Below are positions 37,125-48,400 of a DNA stretch of 64,000 nt, piece by piece. The notes beneath the pieces are model-generated. The model had not been told where the DNA came from. It did no database searches and was given only the letters and a program-made list of their open reading frames with translations. How positions within the stretch are numbered: the stretch's first letter is position 1; every line of letters starts with the position of its first letter. The stretch lies in NCBI GenBank assembly GCA_013397695.1, contig VYZI01000050.1, positions 1,938,314-2,002,313 of the forward strand, written 5' to 3'. This stretch comes from Centropus unirufus (lineage: Eukaryota; Chordata; Aves; Cuculiformes; Centropidae). The position numbers were made by a program, and so were the translations under genes.

Positions 37125-40100
37125 AAGTTGTCAGAAGGCTGGGTGAGGCTCTCACAGCTCTGGATGTCTCTCAGTTCTCTGACTGGATGATTCTGTGCTA
37201 GGAGGACTAGGAACAGCTCATAGATGGGATGGCACCTTAAGGCTTCAGATGATAGGAGCATTATCTCCACCTTAGCTTTCAAGTTGTCCTCTGCACTTCT
37301 TAAAAGGTGCTGTGTGGAATTGCTCCTTAATTCTTCTCGTCCTTGAAGAGTCATGTAAATTGTGATTTACTTGGGAGCTGATTAAGTCTGACCAGAATTG
37401 GGAAGAAAGCAAAATGTTCACAACCCAATGGGAAAACTTCAAGAGTTGCTGCAGGCTTTAGTGTATAAATTTGCTATTTCTCTACGTAGGTGGTATGACA
37501 GAACAATCCAAATTATAGAGTCATTTTGGTAATAAATACCTGTTCTACCCAGATGCTTCCAGACAAACGGTACATGACACAAATACTTATCGTCCTACTC
37601 AGTATTTAGTAGCATTGAATGTTTCAGAAAGAATTCTTTAGCTACTTCCATCTGATTTTATGAAGATGCAAACAGCCTTCTTGTGGTCTTCTAACAACTT
37701 TACTGGTCTGTGGAGAGCACGGTGGGTTCTATTCATGCACGCTTTGCACTTCTAAAATGTCCCACTTACTCCCTGATGCCTGGTTTTAATATAGCTGTAC
37801 TTTACAAGGGTCAGTGTACTATGGTAGAAATAAATTTTAAAGCAGTGTTTGCTTGCAGATTTAGGGGGACAGTACATGTGTGTTACTTTATTAGTATGAA
37901 TATGCTCTAAATGGCACATGCTTTTGTCTGGACAATGTTAGAAATGCTGCTCAAGAAGTATAGACTGGATTGACCATGTGGCCTAAGATCCATATTTCTA
38001 TACATAGTGGCATCCTGTGAATGCATTGATAGCCTGCAGGAAAAGAGGCAAGCTGTTTTTAACGGTTGCAAAATCATTTACAAACACATCTATTAATAGT
38101 ATAAAAATCAGCAACACAAAGCATCAGATATTCCCAGAATCACAGATTATCTTTGATGGACACTTACTGGATTCACAGAAGATGAGGGCATCCATGGAGA
38201 CCTAGTCTGAAACCAACTTCTTCTGGAGTTCACTGAGATTTGGATCAGGTTATAAAAGCAAATAGTAATATTAACCTATTTATTATCAGTTTCATTAGTT
38301 ATAAGTCCCTGTTCTATGCTGGAGATGGGATGGGCATCAGATTCCCAGAATTATGCAGAAATTTTAGCAGACGCAGTGGGGCTCTTGTGCACAGCTTGTT
38401 GCCAGCCTGCAGTGAAGATACTTCAATATAAAAAATATTGCCTGCTGTAGGCAGAAATGTGTGACAACTGGGACTTTTTTCTACATCTGTGCAATGAACC
38501 AAAGTCATGAGTGACATATTCTCCCGGAAACCATGAAATTTTGTCAGCTCTATGTGAACCCACCACCAACTCTATTTAAATTTCTGGTATCATGGTATGT
38601 TCAATTAGATCCTACAAGAGTAGGTTGTTCTGAATATGCATGAGATCTTCTATTCACACAAAAAATTGACTGATTATGTTTCTCCTTTACATAACCCCAT
38701 GAAAACTGAGGAAAGATACAGGGAAAGACTAGTTTTTTTGTCAACACCATTGGTTGTAACTAACACAAACCAAGAAGCAACCATTTACCTATCTGAAGGG
38801 AAAATACTGAAAATCAAATAATATTGCAGTATCATCTATCCTGTTTTAACAGTCAAAAATCTTAATGGAAACTAAAGACTTCTTGAATTCATAGATCCAG
38901 ACATTCAAATTAATTTACCCATTTATAAAGTTATTTGACTTAAACAATACCTTTTTGAGATTCCAGCCAAAAGCAGGCTCTATGGAGCTAGGCTGTGTAC
39001 AAAGGAAAGGAAAGTCCCTAATAGAAAGGGCTAAAAGTTTAAATGGGGTAAGTGAAGGAATGATAATTCTGATATTATAATATCACTACATGACTGCTGC
39101 CCACTAGAGGGGCTTAATATGCACGTCACATACCGCTCTCCCAGTGCCAGAAAAAAAACAGTGTCTCATAACTTTGGGACTGGGGGCAAATAGATTCCTC
39201 ATCCATCTCTTTATGAAACTTTCTGAAGCAACAGCAGTAACTTAGGTGCAACACCCACAGCCAGGAATCCTACTAAAGTAGCATCCAGCCCAACTTTTAC
39301 TTAGGGAAAATAAAAACAAAAGTAGGAGCATTTTCAGACCCAGGACTGATTTTGTTTGAACTCCACCTTTTGGGGGGTTTGGATTATTCTTCTTTGTTTA
39401 TGTTCCAATTTCTGATATAGAGATAAGTTGGAAAAATTCTCTGTCAATATCTTACGTCGTCAGATGAGATGAGGATGTTTAAACTGAGCTTAATTTAATC
39501 ATTTTCCATGTGTTTCTTAATTGGCTTGGTTTCTTTTTTTTTCTGGCTTTGTTCTCCAACACTGGTTCATTCATTTCCTGAAATTTCACTTCACCTTGTC
39601 TGGGTTTTTTTCCATCTGCAGCATGTTATTATATGCATGTGCTGATGAGAATTAGCTTAAAATAATCTGTACCATAATTACCGACTTCAGACTTGTTTGT
39701 GTCTATAGGGAGATGTCCACGACAAAACAAAATAACAACAAAGAGGGAAAAGTACCATGTTCTTCCATATTTGGACAGCCCAGATGTTATTTACAGCACT
39801 GTTTATGAAGCTTTTTCTTTGCCTCGCTGGCTTTGATCCACACACGTTGTCAGTTTTGAGCACACACGTCCTGTCACATGGTGCCTGTGTGCCCCTGACA
39901 AGTAAACATGCAGGAATGCAATTTATAAAGACAGGCTAGGGCAGCAATTAAGGAAAAAAAGAACTACAAACAAGACAAAGGAAATTAGGCAGGAAGATGA
40001 GCTAAATCTGGTCAGAATACAGGATATCAAGGCAACAGCGTTGCATGTCATTTATCCTTTAGTCACTAGCAAGTGTCAACATCAGTACGTGATGTCTGTG

Positions 40101-41280
40101 CTCGTGAAACTTTTATCGTTAGTCTGCAAGATGATTGCTCAGAGTGACTTGTTGCTACAGACTCCTCTGAGTGTGCGAACTTTCAAGGGTGAAGAAGTTC
40201 ATTGTCACACTTGGCGCTTATTCAAAGTGGTGGAATTCGTGAAGCACATTTGGCATAATGAACAAACAGAGGATTGTAAAATCTCCCTTTCCTATAGAGC
40301 TGAAAAAGGAACAGTTTCCAGTAATGTTTCACATAGCATGTAGGAAGAGGGAAATATCTGACATGCATTACATTTTCATGCTGAAACAAATGTCACAAAA
40401 AACATTCAACAAATATTTCAGGCAATAAAGTTCAGTCCCATGAATATTTGGGAGACAGAAGCAAAAGGTTATGTCCCAGGACTCTTTGGACCTGGGAAGG
40501 GAGTGTGAGCTATTTCTTATTTCCCTATTTACAAACAAACAAACACCAGACAAATGCTGAGATTTGGCAAGTTCATTTAAGAGTCTGCAAGATAAGTAAC
40601 TGCAGCTTGCTTCTGCTGTATGGAGGTCTCTGCTCTGTAAAGGTGCGCTTTATTATAAATGTCATAAAATCAGCTGGGGGAACCTGTAGTTTGCTACCCC
40701 TGTGCCTGGCCAGACTGTATTCTGGTAGGAATCTTTCTTTTAGCTTTACCTTTCCAAGCCTGTAACAGAGGACACCAGAGAACATTCCTTCTTCTCTGTG
40801 ATTAATTTAGCTCCTTAACTGTTCTTTTCCTTTCAGCCATCTGCTGTCTACTTCTTTTCTTAATCATCCTCCTAACAGATCCTGTCCTCATAAATGCAGA
40901 CCTTGGTTTTACAACCATTTTCTCACAAACCTTCTCACAGTATTTGGGAGAGTACTTTGCTACCAATCCCATTTAGGAAAGAAAAGAATTGAACTAACTC
41001 ACATGGGAACTGGGTGCATAGCTCCAAACCTTCAGGTATTTGCCACTTGGGTCTTGGATCAAACAGTTGCATTGTGCTTGGATCTTTAATGTCAAAGAAC
41101 TTGCACATTCTGCAAGGGCATTGTGGTTTCCATGCATGCGTAATTAGGAGAGTAAAATTAGCACGTGGTTTATATGATAACTTTGAAATATCTGTCCAAA
41201 GAGTTTCTTGTTTTCTGCTTAGCTCATCTACTGGCCATGTTTTCCACTAACTATTCTTTGCTAATATTTAGAGAATGTTT
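37125..41280. other. Anonymous non-coding sequence, no gene seen
   Basis: AT-rich unique sequence. The largest frames are 105 codons (40,448-40,765, +) and 100 codons (40,041-40,343, +), unrecognised. T-runs and short CAAA repeats only. Confidence 0.6.
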
Positions 41281-41755
41281 CCCCATTACAAGAAAGAATT
41301 GAAGCATGAGTAGTGTTGGGCCTCAAGAACGATTAAGGCACTGGAGGGTCTGCCCTATGAGGAGTCTGAGAGTGCTGGGACTGGTCAGCCTGGAGATGAG
41401 AAGGCTCAACATGGATCTGATCAATGAGTATAAATACCTGACTGGGAAAATAGAGGGAGCCAGGCTCTTTTCTGTTGTAGTGACAGCACAAGAGACGACA
41501 GGCACAAATTAAAATAGGGGAAGTTCCATTTAGATATATGGAAAATCATATTTTTTACCATGAGAGTGGTCACATGCTGGTCAAACAGGTTGCCTAGAGA
41601 TGTTTGGCAGCCTCCATTCTTAGAGATAATCAAACGCTGACAGACATGGTCCTGAGCAACATTGTTGATGCTTCTGTTGATGCTGCTCTAAGCAGGAAGG
41701 TTGGACTAGATCATCTCTAGAGGTCCCTTCCACCCTCAGCTGTTCTGAGATTCTG
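41281..41755 (+). mobile_element. CR1 LINE fragment, 5'-truncated, plus strand (second tail type)
   Basis: Starts near 41,281 with a decayed 'cattacaagaaagaattgaa' passage and continues through CACTGGAGGGTCTGCCCTAT, the 'gggactggtcagcctggaga' word and 'gagtataaatacctgactgg', all C-terminal ORF2 sequence of CR1. The tail is well preserved: GGTTGGACTAGATCATCTCT, AGAGGTCCCTTCCACC, then TTCTGAGATTCTGC as the terminal octamer. The reading frame is destroyed by several indels. The body words ('gataaatacctg'-type, 'ttccatttagatatatgg') differ from those of the other copies, so this is a different and apparently older CR1 lineage. It lies tail-to-tail with the copy at 42,051. Confidence 0.92.
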
Positions 41756-42050
41756 CAAATCAGATGCATGTCTGAACTGCATATCCAACAAATATTATGA
41801 ATTCCAAGACACACAATTCAACTAAAGTGTCGTTTGCAGGACAAATCAGAAACCAAATGGAAGCAAGAAATGAGAATGGCAGAAGAACTGCATGCAACTG
41901 GATTCAGAGAGACATGAAGAGTTTTAATTCTTCTTCTTTAGTAAACACTGAAGGGAATTTGTACTAAGTTAAAGAGAGTTCTTATTTGTATGCTAATATC
42001 CTATCCACACACAGGGTTAAAGAGGACAGCTAAGCCAGCAAAGTACATTT
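41756..42050. other. Spacer between two opposed CR1 copies
   Basis: About 295 bp of AT-rich unique sequence separating the 3' ends of the plus- and minus-strand CR1 copies. No feature seen. Confidence 0.6.
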
Positions 42051-42725
42051 CATAGAATCATTAGGTTGGAAAAGACCTTTGAGATCATCAAGCCCCATTC
42101 ATACCTGCCCACTACTAAACCATATCTCCAAGCACCTCATCTACCCATCTTTTAAATACCTCCAGGGATGGAGACTCTACCACCTCCCTGGGTAGCCTGG
42201 CCCAGTGTTTGATAAACCTTTCAGTGAAGAAGTTTCTCCTAATGCCCAATCTGAACCTGCCCTGGTGCAACTCGAAGACATTCCTCCTTGTCTTATCGCC
42301 TGTCACCTGGGAGAAGAGACCAGCACCCACCTCTCCACAACCTCCTTTCAGGCAGTTGTAGGCAGTGATAAGGTCTCCCCTCAGCCTCTTCCAGGCTAAA
42401 CAGCCCCAGTTCCCTCAGGAACTCCTCACCAGCTTTGTTGCTCTCTGGATGTGCTCCAGCACCTCAATGCATTTCTTGTGGTGAGGGGCCTAGAACTGAG
42501 CACAGGATTCGAGCTGTGGCCTCATCAGGTCCGAGTACAGGGGCAGAATCACTTCCCTGGTCCTGCTGGCCACGCTGTTTCTGATGCAAGCCAAGATGCC
42601 ATTGGCCTTCTTGGCCACCTGGGTACACTGGTGGCTCATGTTCAGCCGGCTGTCAACCAACACCCTCAGGTCCTTCTCCTCCAGGCAGCTTTCTAGCTGC
42701 CCTTCCCCAATCCAGTTAGAGTGCA
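42051..42725 (-). mobile_element. CR1 LINE fragment, 5'-truncated, minus strand (best preserved)
   Basis: Seen on the plus strand it begins with CATAGAATCATTAGGTTGG (the complement of the terminal octamer and tail) and runs through CACCTCCCTGGGTAGCCTGG, GCCCAATCTGAACCTGCCCT and GAGGGGCCTAGAACTGAGCA to CAGGCAGCTTTCTAGCTGCC near 42,700. The minus-strand translation keeps long pieces of the ORF2 C-terminus: QLESCLEEKDLRVLVDSRL, KANGILACIRNSVASRTREV and, in another frame, REVVESPSLEVFKRWVDEV. Frames of 80 codons (42,490-42,732) and 71 codons (42,115-42,330) remain open, with a break between. It is the least degraded CR1 here, so probably the youngest, but it is still 5'-truncated and immobile. 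Confidence 0.95.
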
Positions 42726-44853
42726 GCAGCAAGTTACATCTAGAGCAAAAGTGGCTAACTTAGGATTGATGTAAAATAGGGCAAAAATGCACAGTTTTTT
42801 GGTTTTTTTTTAGTCTTCAAGATAGTGAGGCACTTGAGGATGTCACTGAAGCACTTGTTAGGGCAGCTAAGAAGAAAGACTGATATTAGGTATCTTAAAA
42901 CAAAGAAACAAAATTAAAAGCCCAAAGCAGGGTGAGGAGGATGGAGAGCTGCTGAGAAACGTGTGATTTGGTGTGTTCAGATGCAATGGGAAGAGCTGCA
43001 GGTGGCAAAGGCAGCATGACCATACACAGCCCATCCATCTTCTTACTAGTAAAGCAGAGAGAGTGGGTTTCACTCACTTCCCTGTTTTCTCCAGAAGCTT
43101 ATTTGTTGGAAGGAACCAGGAATTTGAAGAACTAATTTGAAAATGAGAGTAGAATTATCTTACCCTTGTTTTCAGCCAATCCATAATTGGCAGCAGAATG
43201 ACCCCAAGGATGAGGCAAGCTTTTAATTCCCTCTAGTAGTAACTGTTTTTGGACCAGATCCCTTGTGAAAATGATGGCAGCACTTATCAGTACAAATTCG
43301 GAGGGCTATGGCAAAGGCAAAAAAACCCATCAAGCCCTGGCAGTTTGAAGGCCACAGGCATCTCCAGAACCAAATCTGGGCTCTCAACTTTGCTAAAAAA
43401 AGGATTGAACATCTTAGGGGCCATCATACTCAAAACAAAATCATGGTATATGGATTTCAGATTGCTAGAGAGCTATACATTAAGACATAGTTGTAATAGA
43501 TCTGATTGCTTAATTTCTTTAGACTGCCGACCTTTCCCACCACTTTCCATCCCATTTTTGTTACCCTTTCCACTTAAAGCAGAAAAAATCTCTTCTGATT
43601 ACATGATCAGTGAAGTTTTTTCCACCATTCTTCAAAGCACTGATTTATTTGCATGTTAATGTTCTTATCCATGTACAAAAATTGCACCATAAATAGTTTT
43701 ATAAGAGAAAACCAGCCAACTGGAAATCCTTCCTTTATTTTAAAGATAATAGCTCCATTTGTTTATTGCTTCTGCTGTTGATTTTTTTCCAAGCAGAACA
43801 GCAAATCTGCTCTCAGTTAGGGGAGCACAACCCTTCTGTGGCCAGAGTTCAGTACATATCCCAGAGTATCTTTCTATGGTGAAACACCCTGCCTACTTCA
43901 AGAAAGCTGTTCACAATTAACTCTTCTGGATGTGGAGATCAAAGTAACATAGCCTTTTATTGATTGCCTTGGGGCTACCTTCAGACAGCCCGAATTCCAC
44001 CAAAGTCCCCCGTACATGCTCCACAGGGAGAGTTACTGAGACTGAAGGGGAGCCTGACGTTGGCAGCCTGTGGGAAACTCTGTCCATGGGGGCTCTGGTG
44101 GAACACACGGGGATCCCTCAGAAAAAGACATAGGCCAGCTACTGCTGTGTTATTAAGCCTGAGTTTGATTCAGCTGGACAACCAAGGGAGAAAGAATATT
44201 TTTTGGTTCCCAGCGAGTGATATTTATAAAATCTACTTCCTTAAATCTTTTTTTTTAAAAAAAAAATCTTCTTTGATATCTTGTGAACCAGGGTGGAGCA
44301 CATGTCTAGGGAAATCAGCATCCACAAGTTTTTTAATAGTTACGTTTGACAACTGTTAAAACATGGAAAGCAGTGAAATCATCACTACCCATTTATTATG
44401 GTAAACTACTCAATATTGTTTCAGTGGTTTGAGAAAAACACTCCAAACATCCATACGAAATTGTTTGCAACAGGACATACACCAAAACCAACATAACAAG
44501 CTCTCTCAGTGAAGTATAGGACTGCAGGGATAATTAATGCAAAAGAGACACAGCACTAATGACTTAATTACTGCCTTGGTAGTTGTCAAGATGCCACCAA
44601 AGCATCAGACAAACTGAATCTTTCTCCCCAGGTAGGTTAAGTTCTCTTTCAGTTTCCTGGTCAAGTCATCGTTTTTGCCGACAGTAGTTTTACATGTGTG
44701 TATTCACAGATTTAATTGCTTTGTGGCCTAATCTGTTGTACCCAGGGTGTCCTATATTGGACTGTAGCATCCTGAATCTTTTTCCAAATGTGTTTTTCTT
44801 TTGAGTAGGGCATTCAGTGAAAACCAGCTACTGTATTTCAGCAATGAAACTTC
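42726..44853. other. Anonymous non-coding sequence between CR1 copies
   Basis: The longest frames are 136 codons (43,249-43,659, +) and 131 codons (43,964-44,359, +), unrecognised. It holds a T9-A10 junction at 44,248-44,266. No gene. Confidence 0.6.
44248..44266. repeat. T9-A10 head-to-head homopolymer palindrome
   Basis: Nine T followed directly by ten A. It may be a hairpin-prone low-complexity site or the point where a poly-A tail met an oligo-T stretch; no element body is seen on either side. Confidence 0.9.
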
Positions 44854-45446
44854 GGGATGTGTGGAGAATGGATAGAGAGTAGCCCTGAAGAGGACTTGGA
44901 GGTGGTGGGTGATGAGACACTCAATATGAGCCAGCAATGTGTGCTTGCAGCCCAGAAAGCCAACCCTATCCAGGGCTTCATCAAAGAAATAGTGACCAGC
45001 AGGTTAAGGGAGGTGATTCTCCCACTGTACTCTGCTCCGGTGAGACCCCCACCCTGTTGAGCTGTGTCCAGCTCGGGAGTCCTCAGAACAGGAAGAACAC
45101 AGACCTGTTGGAGCACATCCAGAACAGGGCTACAAAGATGTTCAGAGGGCTGGAGCACCTCTTCTGTACTCTCCAGCAGAGAGACCTGGGGCTGTTCAGC
45201 CTGGAGAAGAGAAGGCTCTGGGGAGAACTTATAGCAGCCTTCCAGTATCTGAAAGGGGTCTGGAAGAAAGCTTGGAGAAGGACTTTTTACAAGTGATAGG
45301 ACAAGGGGTAATGGCTTTAACTGAAAGAGGGCAGATTTAGGTTAGATATAAGGAAGAAAATCTTCACTATAAGGGTGGTGAGGCACTGAAAAAGATTGCC
45401 CAGAGAAGCCATGGATGTCTCATCCCTAGAAGTGTTCAAGGCCAGC
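44854..45446 (+). mobile_element. CR1 LINE fragment truncated at both ends, plus strand
   Basis: CR1 ORF2 homology begins near 44,854 (GAATGGATAGAGAGTAGCCC) and continues with CATCCAGAACAGGGCTACAA, CTGTTCAGCCTGGAGAAGAG, CCTTCCAGTATCTGAAAGGG and GATAGGACAAGGGGTAATGG to 'agaagtgttcaaggccagct' at about 45,446. There it stops before the 3' untranslated tail. Genuine CR1 insertions are primed at their 3' end and so keep it, hence the missing tail must be a later deletion. A direct repeat, TGAAAATATG at 45,449 and 45,466, lies at the break. Several frameshifts make it non-coding. The body sequence is a third variety, distinct from the other two types in the window. Confidence 0.92.
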
Positions 45447-48400
45447 TCTGAAAATATGTTTCTTTGAAAATATGCAACTTTGTCAGCAAAACCAGCCTTT
45501 CAGCAGTAGTCCTTATCTTAGGTCTAGTTGTTGCCAGCCTGTCTCCCTTGCACTGTCATGCCTTCCCTCCACTGCCTTATGCCATAGGCATCACCAGGAC
45601 CTAGGTCTTGCCTATCAAAGGCTCAGACTTTTCCAGAAAAATATTGCTTAGCCAGAGCCAGTCATTATATCTTCCTCATTCTTGGATAGTTTACAAAAAT
45701 GAGATGAAACAAGCACAATGAAAGACATGACTGCTCAAATACAAGATCTGGGAGCATATTTAACTAATGTCCAGACAGAAAGCAGTTGTTCAGAGCTTAA
45801 TATGATTCAGCATGTTCTTGGTGTCCTTGTAAAACACCCTCTTGATACAATGGAGTAGTTCAAATAGATCTTTTAATTTCAGAATGGGGACACAAGGAGA
45901 AAGTGCCAGGTTATTTCAGCAAACAGTAATTCAGTTGATTTGGGGAAAGATATTCATTATTTTTTTCACAGCTTGTTTGATCTAACTCTCCCACATTTTA
46001 AACCAATCTCCTAAAATACCAAAGTAAGTTTCTTCATGTATCTTCCAAATAATTTTCTTCTGAGAAGGTGTTGATTAGAGGTACATGCACATCAAAACCT
46101 AGAACGATTCAGTCAGGAGAAGGCCCTTTCTCTGAAGACCAGGTGCTTATCCAAACCTGAGCCACATAAGCCCTACTGCTTAGGCCTAGGAGCATTACAG
46201 ACTTAAGGTCAGAAAACAAATGAAAGTTAACACAGAATTGGCCAAAAGGGGATAGTAAATCAATTATTAATACATCCCTTACACAAGATTCAGGCTTTCC
46301 TGAAGTTTGGGTTTTCCCTCATTTCCTCTGGGGATTTTTTTAACAGTTGGATGAGTGGGATAACTTGGCTTAAGGATGCTTTTCCTGTACTTGCTCCTAT
46401 GTTTGCAATCAAAAAGGGCTCAAGATCACAAAGAGTGTTCTGGTCTGAAGAACAATGATCTCCCCTAGGTATGGAGAAATACAATATATTAATCGGGCCA
46501 CATTCACTGGGATGCTTGGGATGCTTTGCATCATCTTGGTGATAAAAAACAGTCATAAACCTGGACTGTCTGTGAAGCCACATAAAGCAGACAGAACAGG
46601 TCTGATCTGCAGTCATCAGCGTTATATATCACATGCACTGGAAGCCTCAAAAGACCTATTCTTGATACAGCTCTCTGGACCTTAGGTGAATCACTGCCTG
46701 ATAGCACCGCGTTTATCATTGTAATCACAGAAATCAGAACAAAAAGGAGCATCTTTGAGCCAAGTTATTCAGCCGATCCAGCTGTTGTGAAATTCCCCAG
46801 AGGAAATGAGGGAAGACTCAGAACTTAAAAAAACCCCAGCGCTTCATGCTTTACAAATACGGCTGCAGCAACATGAGGGATGCTGCACTGCCAGGACGGG
46901 AGAAGGTTGCAGAAGCTGGTGCACAACCAAAGTCAGAGGCTGCTGCTTCTGACAGCTGGTTCAGGCAGAAGTCACCAAGTGGGTGAATGGAGAAGTTATC
47001 GGAGACACAATGGCCTCTCTATCCATCTTCAAGATGTTTGCCACTAGCTGGGCCAGGTCAGAAGAGAATCTTGCAAATGTGCTACCTATTCCCTGGAGAC
47101 CCTTGTGGTTCAGGCTCTAATTCAGTGTACTACTGTCCACCAAAGAAACTTCCCTAGATTATGTTAGGTATTGGAAGAGATTACACGCACACAGACCCTG
47201 TTTTTTAAACCTCAAAACCACATCACACAGCTCAGTGCAGAAGCAATTCGACTCTATCTAGGCTAGCAAATAGAACTGGAGACATTCCCAGGCATTTTAT
47301 TTGAAGCTGTGTTAAATTGTTTCAATGGCCTTTGCTGTATAGCGTTGACTCATGCTAAGCCATTCCTGATACAGCTTGAAAGTGAGGCCAGAGACCAGAA
47401 CCAATGGGCTGCTTGCGTGCAGCTTGTCTCACTCTGGAGGCAAATGGGCTCTGGCCTCAACATGCTGGTGGACTCTCTGGCAAGCTGCAGTCCAAGTTAT
47501 GCTTAATTTGCTGGCAACGACTTGCCTGCTGGGACTCCTTCATCTGTACTGGGCACTGTGCACTCGAGAAACTGTCTATAATTCTGGTTTTAAAGATTAC
47601 TACGTCCATAGGAAGGAAATGTGTTGCTTGTTACTCTATTCAATAATCTTTAGCAGATTTATGTATGGAAGAATGAGTTTAGTTGAAGCATATACTTTCA
47701 TAACAATGAAATAAAACCCCCCAAAACTAAACCAAAATCACATGCTTAAGATTAAACTAAGGAGCAAGAAGTCTCCACAGTTTTTCCAATCCCCAAGATA
47801 GCTTGCTAGGAAAGCCAGGCAGCTGCTACGACTGACCTCAGGTAGGCTGCAAACATCCTTTCTTGCTTTTACTGTTGAGGATATCTGAAGCCACCCTGAG
47901 CAGTTACTTACTGGGCTCCTTTCCCATCACACTGGGGAATGACCTACTTCTTCTTTGTCTTTCCTGTTTACCTGCGTCATTGCCCGTGATTGGATGCTGA
48001 AACATTGCATGGTAATGTGGGGAATGAAGTCATTTCCTCTTTTCATCCCTTCAGTCTCTGAAGTAATTTCCTTCCCCCACCCACTCAGCATTTCTCAATA
48101 TTTCTGTACTATATGCTATTTACCACTTTCTCAGCCTCATTCTGCTTTCTGCTCTTAGAGCCAAGTAACGACATATTGATATAACATTAGAGATCAGATC
48201 ACGGCAAATATTATACGAGTAAGCATGCTATATATGTAAAAATATATTCTTTGTCGTACACTAGCATATGAAGAGAAAACACAGCATGACATTGGGTACT
48301 TGCATTATTAATGCATCCACTCCATCTATACTGCTGGCTGGAAAGGGGACAAGGATACATGGAGCAGCATGGTAAAACAGCCTTCGCTGGTTTACAGCTG

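Noticed and set aside
36998..37354. 118-codon minus frame with repeated tyrosine/isoleucine words
   Set aside because: The repetition comes from the AT minisatellite; the rest is unrecognisable.
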